The position numbers were made by a program, and so were the translations under genes. 64,000 bases of DNA, taken from positions 1 through 64,000 of the forward strand of contig JBFIHG010000004.1 in the NCBI GenBank assembly GCA_041601945.1, read 5' to 3'. Below the pieces are notes generated by a model. That model was not told the origin of the DNA, ran no database searches, and worked only from the letters and a program-made list of their open reading frames with translations. Positions 1 through 8,528 of this stretch are shown in pieces. Numbering within the stretch: position 1 is the stretch's first letter; each line of letters starts with the position of its first letter. Source of the stretch: JBFJKD01 sp041601945 (GTDB lineage Bacteria > Pseudomonadota > Gammaproteobacteria > Pseudomonadales > Porticoccaceae).

Positions 1-9
1 GGGTAGTAT

Positions 10-27
10 TCCTAGAATGCGCGCCTC
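10..27 (+). promoter_or_regulatory. Partial promoter of the tRNA-Glu/tRNA-Gly operon
   Basis: A -10 hexamer TAGAAT lies at 13-18 and is followed directly by a GC-rich discriminator (GCGCGCC, 19-25), the arrangement typical of stable-RNA promoters under stringent control. The matching -35 would fall before base 1, so it cannot be checked. The predicted transcript would carry a leader of about 40 bases before tRNA-Glu. Confidence 0.55.
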
Positions 28-65
28 TCTCGTTGTCAGGATTTCTTGACTTGCGGAGGGTTCCA

Positions 66-141
66 GTCCCGTTCGTCTAGAGGCCTAGGACACCGCCCTT
101 TCACGGCGGTAACAGGGGTTCGACTCCCCTACGGGACGCCA
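66..141 (+). tRNA. tRNA-Glu (anticodon TTC)
   Basis: A 76-base cloverleaf with the CCA encoded in the DNA (139-141). The acceptor arms GTCCCGT (66-72) and ACGGGAC (131-137) pair perfectly. The anticodon stem CCGCC/GGCGG encloses the loop CTTTCAC, giving anticodon TTC, and the T-loop reads GTTCGACTC. It is the first gene of a two-tRNA transcription unit with the Gly tRNA 43 bases downstream. Confidence 0.97.
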
Positions 142-184
142 CTTTAACCGGGCAGAAATGTTACTGATTTTCAGGCCTGGTTTA

Positions 185-260
185 GCGGGAATAGCTCAGT
201 TGGTAGAGCGCAACCTTGCCAAGGTTGAGGTCGCCGGTTCGAACCCGGTTTCCCGCTCCA
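185..260 (+). tRNA. tRNA-Gly (anticodon GCC)
   Basis: A 76-base cloverleaf including the encoded CCA. The acceptor arms GCGGGAA and TTCCCGC pair. The anticodon stem CAACC/GGTTG holds the loop TTGCCAA, so the anticodon is GCC. The T-arm carries GGTTCGAACCC. A perfect intrinsic terminator starts three bases after the CCA, so this is the last tRNA of the unit. Confidence 0.97.
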
Positions 261-263
261 ATC

Positions 264-301
264 AAAAAGGCGCAAAACGCTAAGTTTTGCGCCTTTTTTT
301 T
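264..301 (+). terminator. Intrinsic terminator of the tRNA unit
   Basis: A perfect 15-bp stem (264-278 with 284-298) with a 5-base loop GCTAA ends in a run of T residues up to 301. The A-run on the 5' side also makes it able to stop transcription on the other strand. Confidence 0.93.
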
Positions 302-324
302 ACACACTGACTGCCAGCTATAAT
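296..324 (+). promoter_or_regulatory. Putative promoter of yadG-yadH-queF
   Basis: A perfect TATAAT sits at 319-324. A 17-base spacer upstream places the -35 in the T-run of the tRNA terminator (296-301), which is a poor -35. This is the only consensus -10 between the terminator and yadG, and transcription from it would begin near 331, ahead of both candidate yadG starts. Confidence 0.5.
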
Positions 325-387
325 AGACTGTCGCATTGGGCACGGCCTTTGTCGCGGCCATACAAGAAGCATGGCACTGTAGGTATT

Positions 388-1329
388 ATGGGTATACCAG
401 CACTACGGATTAATAATCTCAGCAAAATCTACGATAACGGTCACGAGGCGCTGAAGGGCATCTCCCTGGAGGTGCAGCAGGGTGATTTTTTTGCGCTGCT
501 CGGACCGAATGGCGCCGGCAAGTCGACCACCATCGGCATACTGTGTTCTCTGGTGCGCAAAACCGCTGGGCACGTCGAAATATTTGGTACGAATATCGAC
601 ACCCATTTTTCTCTGGCCAAACACGACCTCGGGCTGGTGCCCCAGGAATTCAACTTTAATCAATTTGAAAAAGTCTTCGACATCGTCGTTACCCAGGGCG
701 GCTATTACGGTTTGCCCCGCAAGTTGGCCGCGCAGCGCGCCGAGCAATATCTACGTCGTCTCGGTCTGTGGGACAAGCGGGATCAACAGGCGCGCCTGCT
801 GTCGGGTGGTATGAAACGACGTCTGATGATCGCGCGGGCGCTGGTGCACGAACCTAAACTGCTGATTCTCGACGAACCCACGGCGGGTGTGGATATCGAA
901 TTGCGTCGTTCCATGTGGCAGTTTCTAAAAGACATTAACGCCCGCGGTACCACCATTATATTAACCACGCACTATCTGGAAGAAGCTGAAAGTTTGTGTC
1001 GTAATGTAGCGATTATCGATCGCGGCATGATCGTGCAAAATACCAGCGTGCGCGCCCTGCTAACCACGCTTAACAAGGAGGTGTTCATACTCGATACTCG
1101 TGAGGCGCTCAGCGCCTTTCCAGACATGCCCGGATACCCCGGTAAACTACTGGATCAACACAGCTTCGAGGTGGCGGTGGAAAAATCACAATCGATCAAT
1201 GAGATGTTCGCAACCCTTGATCGGCTGGGAATTCACGTGATCAGTATGCGCAATAAAGCCAATCGCCTTGAGGAGTTGTTTGTGTCGATGGTGCAGAGCA
1301 CCGGCATCGAAGTTGGAGGCGCGCAATGA
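388..1329 (+). CDS. yadG: ABC exporter ATP-binding subunit, YadG type
   Basis: ATPase subunit of a two-component ABC-2 type exporter; substrate not established. The protein (313 residues from ATG 388) follows E. coli YadG closely along its length: Walker A GPNGAGKST, the segment LVPQEFNFN after the Q-loop, signature LSGGMKRRL, Walker B LLILDEP, H-loop TTHYLEEAE, and the C-terminal MRNKANRLEELFVS stretch typical of this subfamily. The frame is open from TTG 349, but ATG 388 places the start where YadG proteins start and is preferred; the ribosome site (GTAGGT just upstream) is weak. The stop overlaps the start of the permease gene yadH in an ATGA, so the two are translationally coupled. Confidence 0.93.
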   Translation: MGIPALRINNLSKIYDNGHEALKGISLEVQQGDFFALLGPNGAGKSTTIGILCSLVRKTAGHVEIFGTNIDTHFSLAKHDLGLVPQEFNFNQFEKVFDIVVTQGGYYGLPRKLAAQRAEQYLRRLGLWDKRDQQARLLSGGMKRRLMIARALVHEPKLLILDEPTAGVDIELRRSMWQFLKDINARGTTIILTTHYLEEAESLCRNVAIIDRGMIVQNTSVRALLTTLNKEVFILDTREALSAFPDMPGYPGKLLDQHSFEVAVEKSQSINEMFATLDRLGIHVISMRNKANRLEELFVSMVQSTGIEVGGAQ

Positions 1330-2099
1330 GTTACATGGAGCAGTGGATTGCGTTTGCCACACTGGTTGCCAAGGAGGTGCGCCGGTTTTTACGTATATGG
1401 CAGCAGACCTTGTTGCCGCCCGCCATAACCATTGTGCTGTATTTCATTATTTTTGGTACGTTGATCGGCCCACGTATCGGGGAGATGGCGGGTTTCAGCT
1501 ATATGGAGTTTGTGGTACCGGGGTTGATTATGATGTCGGTGATTACGAATTCCTATGGCAATGTTGTGTCGTCATTTTTCGGCAACAAGTTTTCCGGTAG
1601 CATCGAAGAGTTATTGGTATCCCCCGTGCCTAATTATATTATTTTACTGGGCTTCGTTATCGGCGGTGTGGCGCGCGGGTTGGCGGTAGGTCTTACGGTG
1701 ACCCTGCTGTCACTGTTTTTTACCAAATTGCATGTGCAGCATCTGGGTATCACGGTGGCGGTGGTGGTATTAACATCCGTGCTGTTTTCCCTGGCGGGCC
1801 TGGTGAATGCGGTATTTGCCCAGTCGTTTGACGATATATCCATAATTCCGACTTTTGTATTGACGCCATTAACCTATCTGGGTGGTGTTTTTTATTCCAT
1901 TGACCTGTTGCCGCCATTTTGGCAAAAGGTATCCATGGTCAATCCGGTTTTATACATGGTGAATGCTTTTCGTCACGGCCTGCTCGGAGTTTCGGATATC
2001 CATATTGGTTTCGCGTTTACGATTATTTGCGGGTTTATCGTCGTGCTGTTTGCCTTTTCCTTGTACCTGCTGGCCAAGGGCAAGCGCCTGAGAGCCTGA
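1326..2099 (+). CDS. yadH: ABC-2 type exporter permease, YadH type
   Basis: Membrane subunit partnering the ATPase just upstream. The 257-residue length and the sequence agree with E. coli YadH: an N-terminal cytoplasmic amphipathic stretch with RFLRIWQQTLLPP, about six hydrophobic spans, and the conserved segments YMEFVVPGLIMMSVITN, FDDISIIPTFVLTPLTYLGG and LLPPFWQ. The ATG lies within the ATGA overlap with yadG. Its own TGA overlaps the next ATG (queF), so yadG-yadH-queF form one tightly coupled unit. Linkage of queF to this exporter is probably a matter of shared transcription rather than shared function. Confidence 0.93.
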   Translation: MSYMEQWIAFATLVAKEVRRFLRIWQQTLLPPAITIVLYFIIFGTLIGPRIGEMAGFSYMEFVVPGLIMMSVITNSYGNVVSSFFGNKFSGSIEELLVSPVPNYIILLGFVIGGVARGLAVGLTVTLLSLFFTKLHVQHLGITVAVVVLTSVLFSLAGLVNAVFAQSFDDISIIPTFVLTPLTYLGGVFYSIDLLPPFWQKVSMVNPVLYMVNAFRHGLLGVSDIHIGFAFTIICGFIVVLFAFSLYLLAKGKRLRA

Positions 2100-2938
2100 T
2101 GATGCACGAGGAGCGCACGCCACCGGGCAAAACCACGCAATATCCACAACGCTACGACCCATCATTACTGTGTCCCCTGCCGCGTACAACCGGCAGGGAG
2201 GCACTAAATCTCTCAGGACCTTTACCGTTTAGCGGGGTGGATCTGTGGACTGCTTACGAAATATCCTGGCTGGACAATGCGGGCAAGCCGCAGGTAGCCA
2301 TTGGCGAGTTTGCCATAGCCTGTGATTCCGCATTTTTGATTGAATCAAAATCTCTGAAGTTGTACCTCAACTCACTTAATCAGCAGTGTTTTGCGGATCG
2401 TTCGGAAATAGAAGCGACAATGACTCAGGATCTGCGCGTAGCATGTGCTGGCGACGTAGAGATCAGGTTGTTTACCCTGTCGGATTATCAGCGCCGCGGT
2501 GGTAGCAGCTTTTCAGGACTGTGCCTCGATAACCTCGCTGTGACCTGCACGGATTACCAGCCCAATGTGAATCTGCTTGAGGTATGCGGCGAGACGGTCC
2601 AGTCGGAAACGCTGTACAGCGACTTACTGAAATCCAACTGCCCGGCAACCGGTCAGCCGGACTGGGCGAGCATTCAGATCAGGTATCGCGGGAAGGCTAT
2701 CGATCACGAAGGCTTGCTGCGTTATATTGTTTCGTTTCGCAACCACGCGGGTTTTCACGAGCATTGTGTCGAGCAGATATTCATCGACATTCAACGGCGT
2801 TGTCGGCCACGGGAACTTACAGTATATGCGCGCTATACGCGCCGTGGCGGCATTGATATAAACCCATTACGCACCACGGAAGATCACATATTGGAGGCAG
2901 GGTGGCCCGATTCCGGTGCGCGCCAGGTGCGTCAATAA
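2099..2938 (+). CDS. queF: NADPH-dependent 7-cyano-7-deazaguanine reductase
   Basis: Reduces the nitrile preQ0 to preQ1, the base inserted into tRNA on the way to queuosine. The 279-residue protein is the long two-domain (tunnelling-fold) form found in gammaproteobacteria. Catalytic Cys181 and Asp188 sit in LLKSNCPATGQPDW with the usual spacing of seven, and the substrate-binding motif IESKSLKLYLNS begins at residue 81. The C-terminal RYTRRGGIDINP is also characteristic. Two ATGs in tandem (2099 and 2102) are possible starts; the first overlaps the yadH stop by one base. The reading frame is open much further upstream inside yadH, but that part has no family similarity. Confidence 0.96.
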   Translation: MMHEERTPPGKTTQYPQRYDPSLLCPLPRTTGREALNLSGPLPFSGVDLWTAYEISWLDNAGKPQVAIGEFAIACDSAFLIESKSLKLYLNSLNQQCFADRSEIEATMTQDLRVACAGDVEIRLFTLSDYQRRGGSSFSGLCLDNLAVTCTDYQPNVNLLEVCGETVQSETLYSDLLKSNCPATGQPDWASIQIRYRGKAIDHEGLLRYIVSFRNHAGFHEHCVEQIFIDIQRRCRPRELTVYARYTRRGGIDINPLRTTEDHILEAGWPDSGARQVRQ

Positions 2939-2962
2939 CCGCAAACCTTTGCGCAGCATGGG

Positions 2963-4348
2963 TTACATAATGGTTTTTTGCTTCAGATGTTCGTGGGCGT
3001 TTTCCAGCGCCTGTAACACTTTCTCTTTGTCGTAATTGCGGATTTTATCCATATCCATATAAATGGAAAATCCCTCGGTCGCGTGTTCAAAATAGTTCTG
3101 ATCCTTGCCCATGTTCTTGCGTAAATCAACCACCGAATAAACTTTTACCGGATGCTGAAAACCCTTGGCGGCGATTTCACCCTTATCGCGACACATGATT
3201 ACATCTTTAACCAACATGTAGGTTTCATGGGAGATAAGTATTTCCCCCGCCTCTGCGGCTGATTCGAGGCGGCTGGTAAGGTTAACCTCCGTGCCTAGCA
3301 AGGTGTAGTCGAGACGGTTTTCGGTGCCGAAATTACCCACGGTGCAATAGCCGACATTAATACCCATGCGTATTTCCAGAGGTTTTTGAATGCCCTGGTT
3401 AAGCCAGCGTAATTGTAACTCTTTCATACGCTTTTTCATGGCAATCGCCATGCTCACACAGGCAACGCTGTCCAGTTTGGGTCCCTTGCTGGTGGGGTCC
3501 CCAAAAAATACCATGATGGCGTCCCCGATAAATTTATCGATGGTGCCGCCGTGTTGCAGAGCGATCTCCGACATTTCGGTCAGATAACTATTGAGCAGAG
3601 CGGTCAGTGCATCGGCATCCATCTCTTCAGCAAGTTCACTGAACCCTTTGATGTCGGAGAAAAATATTGCCAATTTTTTGCGTTGTGTTTCAAGTTTTAC
3701 GTCGCGACCGGACTGAATAGCCTGGCGCAGAGTAGGCGACAGATACTTGGATAATTTGTAATTTCTCAGTTTCAACTGAACTTGAAGCTTTTCCAGGTCT
3801 ATTACCCGGCGTCGGAGACCGGTGGTATCTTTAAATGTCAGCAGGGCGTACAGGGAAAAATACAGAATAAATGCACCCATTCCCACGATGTTTACCGGCT
3901 GTTGCAGATCGATTTCCCAGGTAGGATGGCCCAGTCCCACGATGACGAGGATGCCGGCGGCAAACGCAATATTGTGTTCGAACCATTTTTCACGGCCACC
4001 CGCACGCAGGGCGTCGCACTGTATAACCGTAAAAAACATGATCAGCGGTAAAAAACTAAAATTGATAAATGCGATAAAAACGCCGAGCAAAAACGCGTCG
4101 CCGAGTGCAAAAAGTCGTAGCGCCGTGGCGAATCCATTGTCGTCGTAAGCAAAGATTCTGAGAATACTCAGAGAAATGGCGACATACAAAATGGCGGCAC
4201 CCATGCCGAGCGCAGGTCCGGGGTCGAGTGTGCCCCCTCTTACGTAGGTTGCAAAGATCGTTGCAATGACGCCGATCAGTACCACGCCACGGAACAGCGT
4301 GGATGGGTGGTAGAGCCAGTGGTTGCGTTTATTTTCGGTTTCTTGCAT
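2963..4348 (-). CDS. Membrane-bound class III adenylate/guanylate cyclase (CyaB-like)
   Basis: Makes a cyclic nucleotide, most likely cAMP, from the triphosphate at the inner membrane. Residues 18-172 contain about five hydrophobic spans resembling a MASE2 sensor region, then a short coil, then the catalytic domain (about 224-408). Metal-binding aspartates are Asp232 (FFSDIKGF) and Asp276 (FIGDAIM); Lys272 is the purine-contact lysine. The partner position is Thr349 (DYTLLGTEVN) rather than Asp, as in class IIIb cyclases; transition-state residues Asn356 and Arg360 are present. Length (461) and layout match Pseudomonas CyaB, which feeds the cAMP/Vfr system, but I leave the symbol empty because nucleotide specificity is not proven by sequence. 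It is convergent with queF. Confidence 0.88.
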   Translation of the reverse strand: MQETENKRNHWLYHPSTLFRGVVLIGVIATIFATYVRGGTLDPGPALGMGAAILYVAISLSILRIFAYDDNGFATALRLFALGDAFLLGVFIAFINFSFLPLIMFFTVIQCDALRAGGREKWFEHNIAFAAGILVIVGLGHPTWEIDLQQPVNIVGMGAFILYFSLYALLTFKDTTGLRRRVIDLEKLQVQLKLRNYKLSKYLSPTLRQAIQSGRDVKLETQRKKLAIFFSDIKGFSELAEEMDADALTALLNSYLTEMSEIALQHGGTIDKFIGDAIMVFFGDPTSKGPKLDSVACVSMAIAMKKRMKELQLRWLNQGIQKPLEIRMGINVGYCTVGNFGTENRLDYTLLGTEVNLTSRLESAAEAGEILISHETYMLVKDVIMCRDKGEIAAKGFQHPVKVYSVVDLRKNMGKDQNYFEHATEGFSIYMDMDKIRNYDKEKVLQALENAHEHLKQKTIM

Positions 4349-4604
4349 TGGTTAAATTTTTTTACCTGGCAAATGCTGTCAAAAACGTTAGTGGGCTAGG
4401 TGGATCATACCCAATTCCGCAACGCGCCGCATAACCCCGGAGTATAGGGGGCTTTGCGCAGCAGGAGGAAGATTTTTGTGCTGTCCGGTAATATTCCCTG
4501 ACCGGCCGCAGGCCGACAACTGTCTGTGTTGCATGGTGGATGAATATCGTTGCTTGAGTCGGGGAGGCCGCGCTGCCGGCTGGCGCAAGGGCCCACAACG
4601 GCAC

Positions 4605-6290
4605 CTATGCGGCGCGACCACCGCGCAGTAGTTTGCCGGGCAGTTTGCCGGTGACGTCTAGTTGGTCAACACCATGCTGGCGTAGCAGTATGCCGTTGAC
4701 CACGACCGCATCGATACCGGTGGCCTGCACGATCAGGCGATCCTGTCCCGCCGGCTGATCGTAGATTCTTTCGAGTTTCCCAGCGTGAACGGTGTGCGGG
4801 TCGATAACCAGGACATCGGCCGGAGCGCCTACTTTTAGTGTGCCCCGGTCCGCGATGCGAAACACTTCGGCTGGACGGGAGGTGAGCATGCGAATGGCTT
4901 CTTCGAAGGACATGGCCTGTTTTTCACGCACCCAGCGACCCAGTAAATAGGTCGGTAAACAGGCGTCGCACAGCTGACTGGCGTGCGCGCCAGCGTCGGA
5001 CAGTCCAATCACCGCGTTTTTGTTGGCGAGCAACTCCGCCACGTCTGCCTCGTTGGTATTGGCTACCGGCATGCGAAAGCGTGCTTCCAGAGCACTCGCC
5101 AGGGCGAGGTCAAAACCCAGATCAATGCTATCGACACCGAGTTCAGCTGCGACTGCGCTGACCGTGCGCTCCTCGTACTCGGGGTGGGGTGGGCATACGG
5201 AGATAATGGAGTTGGCCCAGGCATGTTGAAAGGATGGGCGAATATTCGCCATTTTCTCTTTCACCGCCGCGCGAAATGCCGGGTCTGCGTAGATCTTTGT
5301 CTTGCCCGCAGCATCTGCCGCAGCGATCGGTCGAAAGACACTAAGGGCTTCAAATGGGAAGGGATCTTTGAATTGAAATTCGAAATACAGCGGCCGCGGG
5401 GTTACCTGCGGCACAATGTTAAAACCTTTTGCGACCAGCTCATCGGTGCGTCGCATCTGATCGCGATGGGCATCGGCACTCACCATTCCGGCGAGCATTG
5501 CCGTCCAGGAAATAGTGATGCCGTACTCCGCACATAGTTCAGCGTATTCGTCGAACCACAATTCCTTCCCGGCCGTGGCCTGGAGCACGCCGTGATCCCG
5601 TCCCTGCAGGGTTGAGACAAGCGATTTAATTTCATCGTACGCTGCCACGCGACTCGGAATAGGGCGCCCACCATAACCGACATGGGTAGGGGATTTGGAG
5701 GTCGCGAAGCCAATGGCACCGGCATCTAGCGCTTCGTTAACAATCGCGCGCATACGTGCCACTTCGTCGACGCTGGCCTCCCGTTCTGTCGCTTCCTCGC
5801 CCATCACATACAGTCGGGTGGGTGTGTGGCCAATCAGCACGCCGACATTAATGGCGCTGCCCGCCTGTTCGATAGCATCCAGGTACTGGGGGAATGTTTC
5901 AAACGGCCAGATTTCACCCATCCCTGCGTTCAACGCCTCGGGGCTCATGCCTTCAACCTTCTCCAGAGTGCGCACGATCAAATCCCGGTGTTCGGGGCGG
6001 GTCGGTGCCACCCCGAAACCGCAATTACCCAACACTACCGTAGTGACACCATGCCATGGGGAGATGGTCAGCATGCGGTCCCATAGAATTTGCGCGTCGT
6101 AATGGGTGTGAATATCGACAAATCCGGGCGTAACTGCGCGGCCTTGAGCGTCTATGGTTTGACTGGCACTGCCTGGAGCTTGTCCCAGAGCAACAATACG
6201 ACCGTCTTTGATACCGACGTCGCCCGCATAACCGGGGGCACCGCTACCATCGACGATAGTGCCACCGGTAATTTTGAGATCGTAGTCCAT
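4605..6290 (-). CDS. Amidohydrolase family protein, N-acyl-D-amino-acid deacylase type
   Basis: Zinc-dependent TIM-barrel hydrolase, 561 residues. Visible motifs are the beta1 metal site HTHYD (His61, His63), the GNCGFG segment with Cys90 found in D-aminoacylases, IGHTPTR with another candidate metal His, and the late-barrel Asp in SDAGAH. The N- and C-terminal beta-sandwich pieces (ITGGTIVDG and APADVLVID) belong to the same superfamily. The start is ATG 6290 because GAGGAG lies five bases upstream; the frame extends further, but without similarity. The gene lies 129 bases downstream of, and in the same direction as, a second amidohydrolase. The substrate could be N-acyl-D-amino acids or a related amide; sequence alone does not decide. 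Confidence 0.85.
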   Translation of the reverse strand: MDYDLKITGGTIVDGSGAPGYAGDVGIKDGRIVALGQAPGSASQTIDAQGRAVTPGFVDIHTHYDAQILWDRMLTISPWHGVTTVVLGNCGFGVAPTRPEHRDLIVRTLEKVEGMSPEALNAGMGEIWPFETFPQYLDAIEQAGSAINVGVLIGHTPTRLYVMGEEATEREASVDEVARMRAIVNEALDAGAIGFATSKSPTHVGYGGRPIPSRVAAYDEIKSLVSTLQGRDHGVLQATAGKELWFDEYAELCAEYGITISWTAMLAGMVSADAHRDQMRRTDELVAKGFNIVPQVTPRPLYFEFQFKDPFPFEALSVFRPIAAADAAGKTKIYADPAFRAAVKEKMANIRPSFQHAWANSIISVCPPHPEYEERTVSAVAAELGVDSIDLGFDLALASALEARFRMPVANTNEADVAELLANKNAVIGLSDAGAHASQLCDACLPTYLLGRWVREKQAMSFEEAIRMLTSRPAEVFRIADRGTLKVGAPADVLVIDPHTVHAGKLERIYDQPAGQDRLIVQATGIDAVVVNGILLRQHGVDQLDVTGKLPGKLLRGGRAA

Positions 6291-6419
6291 GTTATCTCCT
6301 CGTTGCGCGGGAGTTGTATCCTTCGCGCTCAATCATTTATTCTCGATCCGAATTTTTCACATCTCATCCGGTAACCGTCAGCCCCCGCAATGCTCATATT
6401 CGCAAGACGGCTCATTCCC

Positions 6420-7523
6420 CTACAGGGGGAGGTTATAACATTCCACCACATTGTCGTGGAGTATCCAGTCTTTCTCTTCCTGTGTCATATCCTGAGTATG
6501 CTCGTCGAGCATTGATTGTGACCAGGGCCAGGTGGAGTCACTATGCGGGAAGTCGTTGGCCCACATCAGGCGCCGTGGGTTCATCTCGTTACGGTGTTTG
6601 AAAGCGGTCCAGTCATCCTGAAAGGTGAGGTAGATGTTGTTGAAAAAATATTCGCTGGGCATTTTTTCCAGCGGTGGTGCCTTCATCCAGTAGCGGTGGC
6701 GATCATAGGCGTGATCCATGCGATAGGTATAGTGGGGCACCCAGCCAGCATCGGCCTCGGCGCACACCACTTTTAGTTTCGGGTGGCGGTCAAATACGCC
6801 GCCGAATACAAAGGTGCCGAGAATATCCTGACAACCACGCATAATGCCCAGGAAGCTATTGATTTTGGGCCCGCGCTGATTATTTAACTGATCAGCCCTG
6901 GAGGTTAGAATATGGAAGGACAGGGGTAGGCCGAGATCGACGGCGGCCTCCCACAGGGGGTCGTACATGGGGTCGTCGTAATCCGCCTCAGGGGGATTCC
7001 CGGTCATCATAACGCCAATATAGCCACGTGCCTTGGCGTCTTCCAGTTCTTTGATACCTTCGGCGACAGAAGGCAATGCTACTTGCCCGAGGCCAAACAG
7101 ACGACCTTTGGGCGCCCCTTCGAGGTAGTTTTCCAGCCACCGGTTGTAGGCCCCGAAGCACGCGGATTTGTAGGCCATATCCGGATGGTTACACAGCATC
7201 ATGCCCACCGTGGGGTAGACAATCTCGGCGCTTACACCGTCCCGCTCCTGATCCGCCACCCGGTAACTGGCGTCCCAGCCGCTGCGCGGTAAATCCTCGA
7301 ACTTGGCGCCGCCCGCCCGCAGACTGGCGGGATCCTTACCAGCGGCCGCCACCAGGCCCATCGGGACCGGTTGATCCATACCGTCAATAACGTAAATGTC
7401 GCCAAATTTTTCGTGGGCGATCATATGCGGGGCTCGATCGCGAAAAGCCGGATCGATGTAATCGATGTAGCAGTTCGGCGGTTCGGTAATATGGGAGTCC
7501 GCGGAAATGATAGGTTTCGACAT
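6420..7523 (-). CDS. Amidohydrolase-2 family metal-dependent hydrolase/decarboxylase
   Basis: A 367-residue TIM-barrel protein of the amidohydrolase-2 (ACMSD-like) group. It starts with ISADSHITEP, where Asp-x-His replaces the usual His-x-His. It continues with LSFHILTSR (barrel His), a DRHPKLKVVCAEADAGW segment, and the catalytic Asp region WANDFPHSDSTWP. This set of motifs is shared with many uncharacterised hydrolases/decarboxylases of marine gammaproteobacteria. ATG 7523 is chosen because GAGG lies just upstream and homologues begin at this point. With the deacylase-type gene downstream it may form a two-gene catabolic unit for an amide or aromatic acid; this is inference. Confidence 0.82.
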   Translation of the reverse strand: MSKPIISADSHITEPPNCYIDYIDPAFRDRAPHMIAHEKFGDIYVIDGMDQPVPMGLVAAAGKDPASLRAGGAKFEDLPRSGWDASYRVADQERDGVSAEIVYPTVGMMLCNHPDMAYKSACFGAYNRWLENYLEGAPKGRLFGLGQVALPSVAEGIKELEDAKARGYIGVMMTGNPPEADYDDPMYDPLWEAAVDLGLPLSFHILTSRADQLNNQRGPKINSFLGIMRGCQDILGTFVFGGVFDRHPKLKVVCAEADAGWVPHYTYRMDHAYDRHRYWMKAPPLEKMPSEYFFNNIYLTFQDDWTAFKHRNEMNPRRLMWANDFPHSDSTWPWSQSMLDEHTQDMTQEEKDWILHDNVVECYNLPL

Positions 7524-7890
7524 GTTGTGGCCTCGTCCTGTTCGCAAATTTAATGATAATGATACGCGAGTGAGCTTTCGTTTTTGTTACTGCGCTGAAT
7601 CCACAGATTTTAACCTTGCCATAGATCGATCTGACGCTGCGTGGCTACCGTAAAGTAGTGTAGCCCTACCTTGGAGTAGAATCCAGCGTACGTAAATACC
7701 ATCCTGGCGGAACCCGACAGATCTAACCAGGTTCACGGCGGCGCTAAAACGTCGGCTAGCTGGCTCGAAGCCCCATGCAGCATATAACGAACTATCGGTC
7801 CCCCGGTACAGTCGGGTTATGATTGCCAAATGCGACTGGTTTCTCCACGCTGTTCACTCTTATCTGGTCGCCATTACACGGAATACGATT
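7524..7890. other. Divergent intergenic region between amidohydrolase and DUF502 genes
   Basis: 367 bases without a credible gene. An 80-codon minus-strand frame (7587-7829) has no recognisable features or ribosome site and I do not call it. The region should hold the divergent promoters. A TATGAT hexamer near 7818 could be a -10 for the plus-strand gene, but no good -35 goes with it. Confidence 0.5.
7551..7565. promoter_or_regulatory. Fur-box-like direct hexamers upstream of the amidohydrolase
   Basis: TAATGATAATGATAC carries repeated GATAAT/GATAC-like hexamers as in Fur boxes, 28-42 bases upstream of the amidohydrolase ATG. The third inverted hexamer of a full box is absent, so this is a weak candidate. 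Confidence 0.25.
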
Positions 7891-8520
7891 ATGCTCGGAT
7901 TACGCAATTTCTTGTCGTTGACACTGCTCGGTGGCTTGGCAGTCATTCTGCCCCTGGCATTGTTATTGTTGATATTTCAATGGTTGTTTCAACTAGTGGC
8001 AGACTTGATTAGTCCGCTCACCAGTCTGGTGGCCGATTACACGGCGGTCAGCGATCTCGTTGCGGCGCTGGTGGTAATGGGCGTAATTTTGGGCGGCTGT
8101 TTTCTGGTTGGGTTGGTGGTGAAAACCGGCGTGGGTGAATGGTTGCATACGCGGGTAGAAGGAGCGCTGATCAAGGTTGCGCCTGGGTACAAAACGATCC
8201 GTTCGATCACTCTGGAATTGCTTGGCGGCAGTGGCGGTGCCAGTATTCTTAAGGGTGAGCCGGTGCTGGCAAAAATTTACGGAGTACAGTCCCCGGTGGT
8301 AGTGACGGCTATTGTGACCAGCAGGCATGCCGACGGCGGCGTCACGGTGTATGTCCCCACGGCACCGATTCCCACTTCCGGCATTACCTATCATTTACCG
8401 GGGAATTGTATTGAGGCGCTGCCCGGCATTTCCGTGGAGGAGGCGATGCGGACCATTATTACCTGCGGGTCCGGTTCGGCGGAAATGCTTTCCAAAGCCC
8501 GTAACCAGCTTGTGCAGTGA
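7891..8520 (+). CDS. DUF502 family inner-membrane protein
   Basis: A 209-residue membrane protein of unknown function. It has a first hydrophobic hairpin (about residues 9-37), a second span near 50-72 (LVAALVVMGVILGGCFLVGLVV), and a soluble C-terminal part. The central motif PGYKTIRSITLELLG and the segment VYVPTAPIPTSG are characteristic of the DUF502 family. The frame is open from 7819, but ATG 7891 gives the usual N-terminus LRNFLSLTLLGGLAV and family length. The ribosome site is weak (CGGAA). The gene is single and convergent with mnmC, 8 bases away. Confidence 0.85.
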   Translation: MLGLRNFLSLTLLGGLAVILPLALLLLIFQWLFQLVADLISPLTSLVADYTAVSDLVAALVVMGVILGGCFLVGLVVKTGVGEWLHTRVEGALIKVAPGYKTIRSITLELLGGSGGASILKGEPVLAKIYGVQSPVVVTAIVTSRHADGGVTVYVPTAPIPTSGITYHLPGNCIEALPGISVEEAMRTIITCGSGSAEMLSKARNQLVQ

Positions 8521-8528
8521 CTGCGTCG

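Noticed and set aside
2940..2953. CGCAAA-CC-TTTGCG inverted repeat between convergent queF and the cyclase gene
   Set aside because: A 2-base loop is too tight for a stable hairpin and no T-run follows; not called a terminator.
4362..4604. Short minus-strand frames in the gap between the cyclase and the deacylase gene
   Set aside because: Three overlapping frames compete, none with a ribosome site or similarity; the 256-base gap more likely holds the cyclase promoter and upstream gene end.
7587..7829. 80-codon minus-strand frame in the amidohydrolase/DUF502 gap
   Set aside because: No signal peptide, domain or ribosome site, and it would fill the expected divergent promoter region.
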